Positions 50,382 to 59,495 are shown, counted from the first letter of the stretch. The stretch is 64,000 bases of DNA from Muribaculaceae bacterium (GCA_022510405.1 JAFLTP010000009.1:38654-102653); one strand, 5' to 3'. The notes: a model not told the origin generated them from the sequence alone. Made by a program: numbers and translations.

Positions 50382-51287
50382 CTATGACCTTAAGTATTCC
50401 TTACAAACAAACCCTTTGCGTGGAGAGAAATCTTTGAATGAGCATTTGCTAAATATTTGAGGTTTGTTGACCCATTGTGCGAGATCCTTACAATATTGAG
50501 ATGGTTTTGTCTTATTCTCATAATCCCGGAAAGCCATGACAAAGGGTTTAATCTTCAATTCCCGACAGGTTTCAATCCGGTATAAGTCTTGCTCAATGGT
50601 GGAGTTAAAACCAACCAGGATATAGCACATAAATTTCCATGGTGCGATATATTTAGTGACCTCGATAAGTTTCTCTCTTAAATCTATCTGTGGTAAATCC
50701 CATGCTATATGTACCGTAGAACGCTTTAAAGGAACTTGGTTGAGATAGAAAGCCTGCTCCTCGTTCATGATCCTAATGTCAACTCCATGGAAATTTATCT
50801 GTTGTTTTGCGTCTAACAGATATTTAATTGCTGATTTCCACTCCGGGTTAGCGAAGAAGTTGTTATCCAAAACTTCAATCCATTTACCTTTTGGGTTAAG
50901 TTCTACCGGTTCAACGGGTCGAATGTCGCCCTCTTTAACATGCACGAGACAAAAAGGACAATGCCGGATACAGCCACGAGAGAGGAATTGAAGTGAGAAA
51001 GGATAATTATAAATTGAATAATCCATAAGTGTAGATTTTTCGATCTCCTCCGGAAGTCTGGAATGGATATCGTAACCAGTACCACCTTTTACTAACTCAC
51101 CTTTCCAGGGCACAACGATATCGTGGGAGAATGAGAATATCTTTGACTGATACACTTTATCGTAGTTATCCCATAAAGGAGCGGCCCATTCCACATCATG
51201 GCCTTGTGCTTTATGCCATGCAGATATTTTCATGAGGGCAAAATTTGGAAAGTTGTGGCTATCCACATCAACGAGGCCAATTTTCAT
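50382..51287 (-). CDS. Radical SAM protein
   Basis: 301 residues with the [4Fe-4S] motif CIRHCPFC (CxxxCxxC) near residue 105. The N-terminus (MKIGLVDVDSHNFPN...GHDVEW) looks like the Rossmann-type, B12-binding-like part of methylthiotransferase relatives. A TIM-barrel-like middle and a Cys-containing end follow. The start at 51287 removes residues read from the overlapping upstream gene. It probably acts on nucleic acid or protein; its target is unknown. It stands between an ASCH-type gene and a DNA methyltransferase. Confidence 0.78.
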   Translation of the reverse strand: MKIGLVDVDSHNFPNFALMKISAWHKAQGHDVEWAAPLWDNYDKVYQSKIFSFSHDIVVPWKGELVKGGTGYDIHSRLPEEIEKSTLMDYSIYNYPFSLQFLSRGCIRHCPFCLVHVKEGDIRPVEPVELNPKGKWIEVLDNNFFANPEWKSAIKYLLDAKQQINFHGVDIRIMNEEQAFYLNQVPLKRSTVHIAWDLPQIDLREKLIEVTKYIAPWKFMCYILVGFNSTIEQDLYRIETCRELKIKPFVMAFRDYENKTKPSQYCKDLAQWVNKPQIFSKCSFKDFSPRKGFVCKEYLRS

Positions 51288-51714
51288 TGTATCTGAACTT
51301 TGTAAAGTGAATAATCGGGAGTTTGACGTTTCTGGGATAATTCTCAAACCAATCAAGCCATGCCGCATGAGTAAGGCCATCGTGGTGATCTAACTTAGGA
51401 TATGAGTTAAGAATATTCTCTAACCGCAAAACCGGAGGGAGTATTATATATTCCAAACCCACGCCATCGTCTTTTGTAAGCCGGGCAATTTCAACCTGTT
51501 TACTACGGTATGGTTTATCTTCCCATTGCCGGATAGAAAGGCAGGCCTCGCCCATTTGAACCTCTGCAATACGTTTTTGCCAGAGTGGATAATTACACCG
51601 GATAGTGTGAATTTTTTTGCCTCTCTTTAATAAGTCAGCAAAATTTGTGTTGGCACCCTCATAAGAGTGTCCTTTCGGGAAGACCTTTGAAAGCATTATT
51701 ACATAGGTTTTCAT
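51268..51714 (-). CDS. ASCH-like (PUA-related) protein
   Basis: 148 residues: KKIHTIRCNYPLWQKR, VQMGEACLSIRQWE and KPYRSKQVEIARL. The K-x-h-T-I-R and G-x-x-x-L-S-x-R blocks fit the ASCH domain, an RNA-binding or nucleoside-binding beta barrel. Overlaps the radical-SAM gene by 20 bases; the pair may work as a unit. Confidence 0.6.
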   Translation of the reverse strand: MKTYVIMLSKVFPKGHSYEGANTNFADLLKRGKKIHTIRCNYPLWQKRIAEVQMGEACLSIRQWEDKPYRSKQVEIARLTKDDGVGLEYIILPPVLRLENILNSYPKLDHHDGLTHAAWLDWFENYPRNVKLPIIHFTKFRYNENWPR

Positions 51715-51720
51715 ATCTAT

Positions 51721-51840
51721 TCATTCCTTTATTTTCCCGCATCGGGAGCATTCACAATAACCTATACGCCCTGTTATGTACGGAACACTTTTATATCTCC
51801 ACTCATGCCCTCTAATCTGGCACACAAGGCGGTTAATCAT
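51721..51840 (-). CDS. Zinc-ribbon microprotein (DUF1660-type), second copy
   Basis: 39 residues: MINRLVCQIRGHEWRYKS, then CECSRCGKIKE. Four Cys and GH as in the copy at 46136. Overlaps the next small ORF by eight bases. Confidence 0.6.
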   Translation of the reverse strand: MINRLVCQIRGHEWRYKSVPYITGRIGYCECSRCGKIKE

Positions 51841-51985
51841 CTTCTTCATCCTTTGCTAAATCCAATAAAATTTGTTTTATATAACCATTCTCCACATTGA
51901 TTATCACTACTCCTGTTTCGTTGACAAATTCATGTTCCAAGGCTCTGTCAATCCTATTTAAAAGGTCTTGTTCTTCTATCTTCAT
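51833..51985 (-). CDS. 50-residue acidic microprotein
   Basis: Starts MKIEEQDLLNRIDRAL and ends AKDEEDD. Fits between two other small ORFs with short overlaps. No family recognised. Confidence 0.45.
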   Translation of the reverse strand: MKIEEQDLLNRIDRALEHEFVNETGVVIINVENGYIKQILLDLAKDEEDD

Positions 51986-52082
51986 TTCTTAACCATTTAT
52001 ATATTACTGCAACCAGTCCTATTATCATCATCAGGCAAAGAGTTGAAATAGGTATCAATCTCATTATATCATCTACGTTCAT
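51954..52082 (-). CDS. 42-residue single-pass membrane peptide
   Basis: MNVDDIMRLIPIS followed by a hydrophobic helix (LCLMMIIGLVAVIY) and a basic tail (KWLRNEDRRTRPFK): an N-out/C-in membrane peptide. Overlaps the acidic microprotein by 32 bases. Role unknown; phage peptides of this type can modulate host membranes. Confidence 0.5.
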   Translation of the reverse strand: MNVDDIMRLIPISTLCLMMIIGLVAVIYKWLRNEDRRTRPFK

Positions 52083-52225
52083 TTCTTTCTTAATGTGATT
52101 ATTTCATTATCAAACAATAAACCCCATAAAGGAGCAGTAATCACCCACCAACTCCAATCAACGGTATCGGTTAGCTTCAAGGCCAATAGAAAGGCAAATG
52201 CTGAAAATATTATTCCTTCGTTCAT
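52079..52225 (-). CDS. 48-residue two-helix membrane peptide
   Basis: IIFSAFAFLLALKL and WSWWVITAPLWGLLF are two hydrophobic segments; WSWWxxxAPLW resembles the small phage 'transmembrane fragile-X-F' family. Overlaps both neighbours by four bases. Confidence 0.6.
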   Translation of the reverse strand: MNEGIIFSAFAFLLALKLTDTVDWSWWVITAPLWGLLFDNEIITLRKK

Positions 52226-52629
52226 TTCTCCTCCTTCAAGATTTCCAATGCCCGGTCAATGCCTTTCGACAAGGCTTCCTCATAAGATTTATAATAGATC
52301 CCTCTAACAACATCGCATTTAACCAATTCCCCGGAGGATATAAGTGTGATGCTATATAGATATTTTGGATTTGTATAATCCCTTTCTCTCCATTTGGGAT
52401 AATAGATATCAGCCGTGATATGAATGCCCTTTACGTCTCTCAGCCATTTGGTTGCCTGAGCCAAGGTCGGTGCCAACGGCATATTGTAAAACCCTTCGTT
52501 TGAATAAAAAGGACTTGCCTCTCCGATCAAGACATCAAAAGTGTTGTATAATCTGTGGCAATGCCAATCAAAGCCAAGTCTGTGTAATTCCTTGCTTTGT
52601 TCCAATGTGCAAATATCTTCGTGTGTCAT
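52222..52629 (-). CDS. Conserved hypothetical early protein
   Basis: 135 residues: ICTLEQSKELHRLGFD, LAPTLAQATKWLRDVKGI and SYEEALSKGIDRALEIL. The APTLAQA-x-KWL pattern recurs in Bacteroidales phages; no function is known to me. Confidence 0.65.
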   Translation of the reverse strand: MTHEDICTLEQSKELHRLGFDWHCHRLYNTFDVLIGEASPFYSNEGFYNMPLAPTLAQATKWLRDVKGIHITADIYYPKWRERDYTNPKYLYSITLISSGELVKCDVVRGIYYKSYEEALSKGIDRALEILKEEK

Positions 52630-52748
52630 ATAGTAGAGAATTTGAGCTTATGTTCATTAATCATTATTGTGATGGCTTCGGTGATGTGGTAGGCACATTC
52701 TCCACGGAAGAGGAAAGTGTTACGAAGCAATAATTTTATTGGTTTCAT
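52626..52748 (-). CDS. 40-residue micro-ORF bridging two genes
   Basis: MKPIKLLLRNTFLFRGECAYHITEAI...; ends in an ATGA overlap with the following gene and begins 29 bases inside the preceding one. The coupled arrangement suggests translation. Confidence 0.4.
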   Translation of the reverse strand: MKPIKLLLRNTFLFRGECAYHITEAITIMINEHKLKFSTI

Positions 52749-53241
52749 TGTTTTTTTCTTTTTTGAAATGAGCAAGCCGTTGATCTATGTGTTTAAGGAA
52801 TTTCTTATGCAGGGATGCATTGAATGTCTCATTACGTAGGAGGAGATCCTGAAGACCCGGAGACATTCCGTTGAGGAAAGAGGCGAATTTGTCGGTGCGT
52901 TTTATTATCTCTTTGAGTTCAGGGACAAAAGAAATATTGTCGAACCCGTGAGCCTTGACGGTATCCACCACCATATAGCACACCTCAGTGAGGAAGTCGG
53001 CGATAAGGTGGCATTCAATCATGAGAGGCACTATATTCATTTCTTTTAGTTGCTGCGGGGTGACAGATTCGCTAAGGGGACGAGGTTCATAATAGGGTCT
53101 GATTTCTTCAATCATGGCCTTTATCTCGTCTATTTTTTTATGCAGAGAAATAGACTGCATATATCTGCCATTGGAGAATAGATCTTTTTCTTTTTGTTCA
53201 AGCTCTTTTAACTGAGCCTGGTATCTTTCGAGCTTTGTCAT
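52720..53241 (-). CDS. Hypothetical helical protein next to the helicase loader
   Basis: 173 residues: a Glu/Lys/Gln coiled coil (1-50) and a second helical domain (LIADFLTEVCYMVVDTVKAHG). Four bases after the ATPase gene, so co-translated with it; may be an accessory replication factor, unproven. Confidence 0.6.
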   Translation of the reverse strand: MTKLERYQAQLKELEQKEKDLFSNGRYMQSISLHKKIDEIKAMIEEIRPYYEPRPLSESVTPQQLKEMNIVPLMIECHLIADFLTEVCYMVVDTVKAHGFDNISFVPELKEIIKRTDKFASFLNGMSPGLQDLLLRNETFNASLHKKFLKHIDQRLAHFKKEKNNETNKIIAS

Positions 53242-53245
53242 AGGA

Positions 53246-54100
53246 TTATCTTCTTGATTTGCCGGTTACAGGGATTACATTGTAGGTTTTGAAGCGGTCG
53301 ATGATACGGCCGTATTCGTCTTTAAGGGAGAATTTCTTTTTGAGCTGTTCGATGGTGAGGTTGGTGGTGAGGTGTGCGAACTTACGGTCGAAATCGCTGA
53401 AATTCGTCCAGATCTCATTCCGGGCGTGCAGGAAATCGCTGACAATCGTGTTGGTGTCGACCCCATAGAAAGGACGGTTTTCCACCCCGATATCGTTGAG
53501 GCAGAAGTTTACGGGACTTCCTTGAAAACTTTTAGAGTCTTTGACGTTGTAGGTGTAGCGGTCTATATTATTGAAAACCGTGTAATAGTTCACCATTTCA
53601 GTAACGGAGATGTTGAGGAATTGCCGGGGGTTGCCATTGCGCCTGAGATATTCTGCGAAGATTTGCATCATCATTGTCTTGCCGACACCTGCAGGACCCT
53701 GAAGTAGAATATTCTTGTGCAGCTTATAGCCACGACCAGGGAAGACTTCTTCGGCAAGAGGACAGCCGTTGAAATAGTAAAGCAGGAAGCGGAGAACATC
53801 CTTGTTGTTATCGTCTATGTCAAATGTCCTGCGTTGGGGACGGAGCACGATATTGTTAGCGATATAAAGGAACTGATGGACGTGGGCCTTATAGACATTC
53901 TCATCGGAGAGGTCGTAGGAATCACGATCAACCTTGAATAATTCTTTTTCTGCTTTTAATACAACTTTTCCGAGTGTAACCCAGGGGTTCGGGTTGGCAT
54001 CAAGTTTTAGTCTATGGAGTACTTCTCGGTCCCAGTCAAGGTTACCGGTGGGAGCATAGCCGAAGGAGATTAAAGAGTCTCTTAGCGCTTGGGGGTACAT
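53246..54100 (-). CDS. DnaC-like AAA+ ATPase (helicase loader)
   Basis: 284 residues; Walker A GPAGVGKT (near 137), Walker B NFCLNDIG, sensor-1 LTTNL and arginine-finger region RIIDRF, as in DnaC/IstB-type loaders. It would load the host replicative helicase on the phage origin. The N-terminal 120 residues are phage-specific. Confidence 0.85.
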   Translation of the reverse strand: MYPQALRDSLISFGYAPTGNLDWDREVLHRLKLDANPNPWVTLGKVVLKAEKELFKVDRDSYDLSDENVYKAHVHQFLYIANNIVLRPQRRTFDIDDNNKDVLRFLLYYFNGCPLAEEVFPGRGYKLHKNILLQGPAGVGKTMMMQIFAEYLRRNGNPRQFLNISVTEMVNYYTVFNNIDRYTYNVKDSKSFQGSPVNFCLNDIGVENRPFYGVDTNTIVSDFLHARNEIWTNFSDFDRKFAHLTTNLTIEQLKKKFSLKDEYGRIIDRFKTYNVIPVTGKSRR

Positions 54101-54112
54101 GGGTGTAAAGGT

Positions 54113-54694
54113 TTAAACATCTATTGAATTGAAACCGCCATTGAAAGTATAATCGGGAGGGGGAATGTCATCCGGCTCCTCTGTTACAGGTTGTGGAGGG
54201 TATGCCTTCCGCATCCATGAACAGAAGTGTTTCTTTGCGTCCGCATAATCCTTATGAGGTTTGTCGGAGCATTCAGCCTCACAATGGATAGGGAAAGCCT
54301 CAATCCTGCTCAATAATTCCTCACGATCTATACGGTTTTGCATACAGACCGCATCCAACCAGATCTCGTCACCTTTCATTTTGTCGGCCTCTTCCTTAAA
54401 GGAGCATGAGTATTGTGGAGTAGTGGGAGCAGGCACCGGGTTCTTGCGAGGTCGGCCACCGAGTTTACCATACTTTGCGCCTTTTTTGCCGTTGGTGTAT
54501 CTGGCATTATTGGCGTCAATCTGTGGACGTATAACATGGAACATACCTTGTGCCTCTTTACTAAGGTTTGTGGGTTCAATTCCGTCAAGTGCATACTCTG
54601 CGATGGCTGTAAAGACCTGTAACTGCACATGCTCGTCCATACATTTCAAACCCTCATAGAAAGAGCGGTAGAAAATAAAACTGTCCCGTTCCAT
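54113..54694 (-). CDS. Replication-associated protein (DUF6291-type)
   Basis: 193 residues. The opening (FIFYRSFYEGLKCMDE...FTAIAEYALDG) is the DUF6291 signature found in Bacteroidales phage replication genes; a basic middle (GKKGAKYGKLGGRPRKN) could bind DNA, and the end holds a second small helical domain. Directly precedes the loader gene. Confidence 0.75.
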   Translation of the reverse strand: MERDSFIFYRSFYEGLKCMDEHVQLQVFTAIAEYALDGIEPTNLSKEAQGMFHVIRPQIDANNARYTNGKKGAKYGKLGGRPRKNPVPAPTTPQYSCSFKEEADKMKGDEIWLDAVCMQNRIDREELLSRIEAFPIHCEAECSDKPHKDYADAKKHFCSWMRKAYPPQPVTEEPDDIPPPDYTFNGGFNSIDV

Positions 54695-54695
54695 A

Positions 54696-55109
54696 TTATA
54701 TCTCCTTTATGCGTATCCCATGAAAGAAAAGCATTAGTTTACGCTTGATTTTATATACTTCGGTCCTTACTCCCTTTGTATCCTCCACAATTGTTTGTCC
54801 ATCCTTTTCGTATACAAAGTCAGCAATATAACTGAGAGGACGTTCGAGGAGGACCTTCACTTCCTTGCCTTTGAAATCGGTGCCACACGTGCCATACTGA
54901 TGGGGCAAAAGGTTGAATCTTACCTGCTCCCTAAGGTTAGAGATAATTCCTGCGGCCTCCATGAGCTTGAGTTCCCCGGCTCGACCATGCTCTTTTTTGG
55001 AAGCATGGTCGCCGGTTTTCTTAGCCCCATATTTATTTCCGCGTTTGGATTTTTGAGCCATGAGGGCCCGGTATTGTTCAGGTGTTATTTTGTGTTGAGG
55101 GTTCGCCAT
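54696..55109 (-). CDS. DUF1064 endonuclease-like protein
   Basis: 137 residues: NKYGAKKT, SKKEHGRAGELKLMEAAGIISNL and YIADFVYEKDGQTIVEDTKG, the conserved blocks of DUF1064, thought to be a PD-(D/E)XK-type nuclease (Asp in ADF, Glu-Asp-x-Lys). It may resolve recombination intermediates. Overlaps the next gene by 32 bases. Confidence 0.78.
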   Translation of the reverse strand: MANPQHKITPEQYRALMAQKSKRGNKYGAKKTGDHASKKEHGRAGELKLMEAAGIISNLREQVRFNLLPHQYGTCGTDFKGKEVKVLLERPLSYIADFVYEKDGQTIVEDTKGVRTEVYKIKRKLMLFFHGIRIKEI

Positions 55110-55581
55110 ATTTTACGGCCGGTTCTACCGTTACGGTTACATTTTCAGGAATTTTGTATTTGAGGGGGAATACATCCATCAACATGGTCTCGGAAATAGA
55201 GGCGATTTCATAGTCAGCCAATGTTCCTTTCATCCCTTTTTCAAAGTTGTCATAAGCCTGTTTGAAAGAAGAGGCCTGAACAAGTATGAAATTGGAGGAC
55301 TTTTTCTCCATGCCGGATTTTTCATCAAGGGTGATGAAGTTGACCTTCACCATATAGTACCTGTCTCCACTGTCGTCATAGAAGATCTCGGATATCTTGG
55401 TTTTCTTTACGGCAGATACTGTAAAGTCACCAGAGATATAAGGCTTCAGTTCCTCTATAAATCTGCTTTCAGCTTCGGTGAAAGTGAGCGCGTCTACAAG
55501 ATATGGCTCGTTGACTTTGGCAACTGATCCATTTTCCTGCATCTTTTCGTATTTTGCTTTGCATTCAAACCAGAGAGCCAT
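55078..55581 (-). CDS. DUF4494-like protein
   Basis: 167 residues: WFECKAKYEKMQENG, TFTEAESRFIEELKPY and FILVQASSFKQAYDNFEKGM are the blocks of DUF4494. Common in Bacteroidales phages next to HU and recombination genes; role unknown. Confidence 0.72.
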   Translation of the reverse strand: MALWFECKAKYEKMQENGSVAKVNEPYLVDALTFTEAESRFIEELKPYISGDFTVSAVKKTKISEIFYDDSGDRYYMVKVNFITLDEKSGMEKKSSNFILVQASSFKQAYDNFEKGMKGTLADYEIASISETMLMDVFPLKYKIPENVTVTVEPAVKYGEPSTQNNT

Positions 55582-55852
55582 TGTTGAGTGATTCTTTGAG
55601 TTCTTTACTTGGTTTGAATTTCACGGATTTGTGGGCCGGTATAATTACGGGTTGTCCGGTGGAGATGTTGCGGGCTGTCTTTTCAGCGCAATCAACTACA
55701 GACAGTGTGCCGAATCCTCGGAGGGTTATATCTTCTCCTTTTGCGAGTGTTTCCTTGATTACGCGGATAACTCCGTCTACTGCCTTTGTTGCGGTTGTCA
55801 ATGTAAGTTTCTCGGAAACCGCCAATTCTTTTACTAAATCATTTTTTTTCAT
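55565..55852 (-). CDS. HU-family DNA-binding protein
   Basis: 95 residues: KNDLVKELA, VIKETLAKGEDITLRGFGTLSV and the arm ARNISTGQPVIIPAHKSVKFKPSKEL match HU/IHF. It would bend and compact phage DNA and may assist the integrase. Overlaps DUF4494 by 17 bases. Confidence 0.88.
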   Translation of the reverse strand: MKKNDLVKELAVSEKLTLTTATKAVDGVIRVIKETLAKGEDITLRGFGTLSVVDCAEKTARNISTGQPVIIPAHKSVKFKPSKELKESLNNGSLV

Positions 55853-55864
55853 TGCTAATAAAAT

Positions 55865-56185
55865 TTAAATGGGTTCATACATTACTTTGAAATCTTTTTT
55901 ATTGTAGGCTTTCATTCTCATTACTGTGTCATGTTCGATACCACAACCGCAGGAATGTTCCCAGCCTTGACAGAAATAAACGATATCGCACTCAAGCATT
56001 GCACGAAGGTCGAAACAAATGTGGTCTTCATAATCGGGATCTTTCCCGGCATAAATGTCAAAGGGAGAAACCACCTCATAACCTTGTTTGGAAAGAGCGA
56101 TTTTCAGCTTGTCTGCTTTTTCTCTGGCCCTGCTTTCCTGTCCGGTTATGGGCAAGGAGATATAGATTTTAGGTTTTGTTACCAT
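55865..56185 (-). CDS. DUF4406-like protein
   Basis: 106 residues: KIYISLPITG, VVSPFDIY and CDIVYFCQGWEHSCGCGIEH. The fold is related to nucleoside 2-deoxyribosyltransferases; the GxGxE-like end supports this. A nucleotide-related role is possible. Confidence 0.72.
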   Translation of the reverse strand: MVTKPKIYISLPITGQESRAREKADKLKIALSKQGYEVVSPFDIYAGKDPDYEDHICFDLRAMLECDIVYFCQGWEHSCGCGIEHDTVMRMKAYNKKDFKVMYEPI

Positions 56186-56188
56186 GTG

Positions 56189-57625
56189 TTATTGGTTTAT
56201 AAATAAGTTTACAAGTTCATCGAAATACATTTCGTCTTTGGGTATATCATCATCAGTACCCATTATCTGATTGGCGATAGATTTCTTTGTGTGGATAATC
56301 TGATAGAGCGTGCGGTCAATGGTATTCTTACCGATCAGGTAATAGCATGTGACGTTATCCTTTTGTCCGATACGATGCGCTCTGTCCTCACATTGGCAAC
56401 AATCTGCATAGGTCCAAGGAAACTCTACAAATGCCACATTTGAGGAGGCTGTAAGTGTTAGGCCCACGCCAGCGGCCTTTATCGAACAGATGATAAGCTG
56501 AGACTTACCGGATTGAAAAGCGTCCACGGCTGCCTGTTTCATTGTCATGGAGTCACGGCCTGTTACAGACACAGCCTTCGGAAATGCTTTTTTGAGTTCG
56601 TCAACAATCTCATGCAGGGAACAGAAGAGAATAAGTGGTTTGCCGTTAGCGAGGAAGTTCTTTGCAAAGTCTATTGCTTGTTTCACTTTACCTTTGGCAG
56701 AGAGAGACCGGAGAGTCATAAACTTTACAAGAGCCTCCATGCGCATTTTCCTGCGTATCTCTAAGTCGTTGCATTCCTTATAAGTGCGGAGATATTCTGC
56801 AAGGTCAGCCTCTGCAAGCATATATTCATCACGATTGGATATTTCAACGTAGAGATCTGTCCGGGTTTTATCTGGAAGTTCTGTCAGCACCTTTGCTTTT
56901 TCCCTTCTTATCATGCACCGGGTATAGAGTTCAGCAGAGAGGTGGTCGAGGTTCCGTGTTTCATCGTCTTGTTTTCCGGCAAATCCTTTTGTCAATTCTC
57001 CACCACCGTAATCTGCGAGGAATTGTGAACGTCCTCCAAATTCCTGCAAACGTCCCATGATTGAGAGTTGAGAGATAAGGTCGGCAGGACGGTTAACTAC
57101 CGGAGTACCTGAAAGCATAATCCGGTAAGGCTTACCCTCGGCAATACCACGCACAAATTTTGATTGCTGTGCGGAGGGGTCTTTTACCCGGTGACATTCG
57201 TCAATGATGATTGATTTAAAAAGATTGATATTCGGATTAAACACAACATCTTTTAACCGGAAATCTTTTTTACGGATATCCCACACGAAATATTTACGCA
57301 GGCTCTCATAGTTGACAATCGCAACATGGTGCATTCCCATTTTGAGCAGATATGGCCATGTGGTTGCCACAGAGTTTTCAAGCACTAATGCCTGTTTGTC
57401 GGTAAATTTTTCAAATTCGCGTTGCCAATTGATTTTGAGAGAGGATGGGCAGACCACAAGGCAAGGGTAGGCGTTGGCACAATCAACTACACCAATGCTT
57501 TGGAGGGTCTTGCCCAATCCCGGCTCATCGCCATAAAGCAACCTTTTCTTATCAAGGCCGAAGATTATACCCTCTTTTTGGTAAGGGTATGGCTCAATGG
57601 ATAGATTATGCTTTAACTCGGTCAT
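56189..57625 (-). CDS. SNF2-family DNA helicase/translocase
   Basis: 478 residues with motif I DEPGLGKT, motif II IIDECH, motif III SGTPVVNRP and motif VI QCEDRAHRIGQ. A compact single-motor ATPase as found in phage recombination modules; it is separate from the helicase domain of the giant protein. The start at 57625 gives an ATGA overlap with the exonuclease-like gene. Confidence 0.88.
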   Translation of the reverse strand: MTELKHNLSIEPYPYQKEGIIFGLDKKRLLYGDEPGLGKTLQSIGVVDCANAYPCLVVCPSSLKINWQREFEKFTDKQALVLENSVATTWPYLLKMGMHHVAIVNYESLRKYFVWDIRKKDFRLKDVVFNPNINLFKSIIIDECHRVKDPSAQQSKFVRGIAEGKPYRIMLSGTPVVNRPADLISQLSIMGRLQEFGGRSQFLADYGGGELTKGFAGKQDDETRNLDHLSAELYTRCMIRREKAKVLTELPDKTRTDLYVEISNRDEYMLAEADLAEYLRTYKECNDLEIRRKMRMEALVKFMTLRSLSAKGKVKQAIDFAKNFLANGKPLILFCSLHEIVDELKKAFPKAVSVTGRDSMTMKQAAVDAFQSGKSQLIICSIKAAGVGLTLTASSNVAFVEFPWTYADCCQCEDRAHRIGQKDNVTCYYLIGKNTIDRTLYQIIHTKKSIANQIMGTDDDIPKDEMYFDELVNLFINQ

Positions 57626-58278
57626 ATTACTAAGCACCAATATTTGAAAGCGAGGTCTTCGTATTTCTCACGTCCACGAGTATAGATCTCATCACCACGT
57701 TTGATATACTTTTTAAAGACCCGAAAATTCTTTTTACTGATTGCATATATGAAATCTTGATTGGAGTTTGCGATATCCATATACCATGCTCTGGAGCGGT
57801 CCCAATCGAAAAAATCAATAGCGTTCTCAAATTCTGCATCTGTCTCGACATTTATTGTCTTTAGGTCTCCACCGAAACGAGGAGCGGAGAGCCACCAATC
57901 CCACTTGCACCGGGTGTCAAGAGTAAATTCAAAACCACCGTTATTGAACCTTTGATCTCTGTTTACCATGACGCATTGAGTGTCGGCTTTTTCAAGCACC
58001 ATTTCAAGGAAAGGGTCTCTACGAGCTTCGGAACGGAGCGCACGCTGTAGTTCACGACAAAAGAGAAATTCCTCCGGGTCTATCGGCTGACCGTCAATAG
58101 TCATATTGAGGAAGTCAACACGTTGTTTCTCCGAAATCATTGCGTCCACGATAGAACCAATCCGGAAAGCCTTCTCCTTATCGCCAAACTGCTGACGAGG
58201 ATACAGCACTTCTTTGAGGGCGGTGAGGTCAGAATTACTGACCTCACTCCTTTGGTAGTAGGTATCGGGATTATGCAT
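57622..58278 (-). CDS. PD-(D/E)XK exonuclease (RecE/Cas4-like)
   Basis: 218 residues; SNSDLTALKE at the start, a nuclease core FTLDTRCKWDWW...GGDLKTI (Asp, Asp-Leu-Lys), and QDFIYAIS. This is the layout of phage RecE-type exonucleases that resect DNA ends for the annealase. Two genes downstream of RecT in the same operon. Confidence 0.78.
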   Translation of the reverse strand: MHNPDTYYQRSEVSNSDLTALKEVLYPRQQFGDKEKAFRIGSIVDAMISEKQRVDFLNMTIDGQPIDPEEFLFCRELQRALRSEARRDPFLEMVLEKADTQCVMVNRDQRFNNGGFEFTLDTRCKWDWWLSAPRFGGDLKTINVETDAEFENAIDFFDWDRSRAWYMDIANSNQDFIYAISKKNFRVFKKYIKRGDEIYTRGREKYEDLAFKYWCLVI

Positions 58279-58280
58279 GA

Positions 58281-59495
58281 TTATCTTGCTTTTACTTCCT
58301 CGTCATAACGGACGTTGGATGTTGTAATCATTTCTTTTTTCTCCTTATCGTTGGCATACTTCTCAACTGCTGTGATCTGTTTCTTGAACATCTTCTCGAG
58401 TTCGTCAAGAGAAAGGTATTGTCCTTCACGACCCCACCACAATGAGAGAATATCGAGTATGCCCTGTGCGTTAAGCGCAGTCACTTTGAGTTTGACCGAT
58501 GTCTTAGGCTGATACCCGGCAGGAGCGGCCACCATAGCTTGATTAAAGAGACCTCCCATTTCATTGGCTTCTTTCTGGACCTGTCTTTTTGCCTCTTCCT
58601 CCTGTTCACGTTTCCTGCGTTCTGCTTCCATTCTGGAGAGTTCGGCCTGTTCCTTTGCCTCCAAATCAGCTTTTATTTTTGCCTGGTCCTCGGCATTGGA
58701 TTTAGCCATTCTTTCAAGTTCGGCATATTTATTGGGGAGTGTGTCAAGAATATTATCCTTATAGTCTCCGATTTCCTGTTTGTATTGTGCCTCCAAATCT
58801 GGTGTTATCCGGGTAAATACTTCACGGCAAATATTCGAAGCCTCATCACTTGTGATGTCAAAAGGCTTATGAGCATGACACTGATAAGAAGATGCCCAAC
58901 TCTTTGACAATACGGGGTCAACGGCCTTTACCTGCATTAGAGTTGTGGTGTAATTCTCTAAGGTAAGGTTCTTATTGAGATCAGTAAGGAAGTCGATATC
59001 CTTTCTAATTAATTGGTCGAATTGCCTCTTAATATCGTCCTCAACGTCTTGACGGAATTTTGTGAGAGATTGCTCGTGTTGTTGACGTTTGAGTTCTTCC
59101 TGCCGTTTTCTTTCCTCCTCTGCTCTTTTTTGGGCGGCATAGGCATTGCGTACCTGCTGAATTTTGTAAGGAACGCTGTTGACTTTTGTAGGGTCGATGG
59201 CATTCTCCATTCCAGTAAATTCAGAGCGAATTTGATCGAAGAGTTTAGTAAACGGAGACCTGCGTTCATTCATGACCTTTAAGGTCTTTTTTGTTTTGTC
59301 GAGGAATGCGGCACACTCTTGGTCAAGTGTGTCATTCATTCCAGACTTTGCAATCTTTGCAAGAAGTTCATTACCTACCTGGGTACATTTGTGACTTGAC
59401 AGAGAATTTCTATCATAGACCTGCGGAGCGTCCTGTATTATCATCAGGGTATTCTCCTGTTGCAGAATTGGGAGATTTGTTTGTGTTGCTTCCAT
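58281..59495 (-). CDS. DUF1351-like coiled-coil protein of the recombination module
   Basis: 404 residues with long Glu/Arg/Lys coiled coils (115-170, 270-315) and a final domain (VKLKVTALNAQGILDIL). Coiled-coil proteins of this type usually stand between RecT and the exonuclease; the N-terminal part reads MNERRSPFTKLFDQI. Probably a partner of RecT or the nuclease. Confidence 0.72.
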   Translation of the reverse strand: MEATQTNLPILQQENTLMIIQDAPQVYDRNSLSSHKCTQVGNELLAKIAKSGMNDTLDQECAAFLDKTKKTLKVMNERRSPFTKLFDQIRSEFTGMENAIDPTKVNSVPYKIQQVRNAYAAQKRAEEERKRQEELKRQQHEQSLTKFRQDVEDDIKRQFDQLIRKDIDFLTDLNKNLTLENYTTTLMQVKAVDPVLSKSWASSYQCHAHKPFDITSDEASNICREVFTRITPDLEAQYKQEIGDYKDNILDTLPNKYAELERMAKSNAEDQAKIKADLEAKEQAELSRMEAERRKREQEEEAKRQVQKEANEMGGLFNQAMVAAPAGYQPKTSVKLKVTALNAQGILDILSLWWGREGQYLSLDELEKMFKKQITAVEKYANDKEKKEMITTSNVRYDEEVKAR

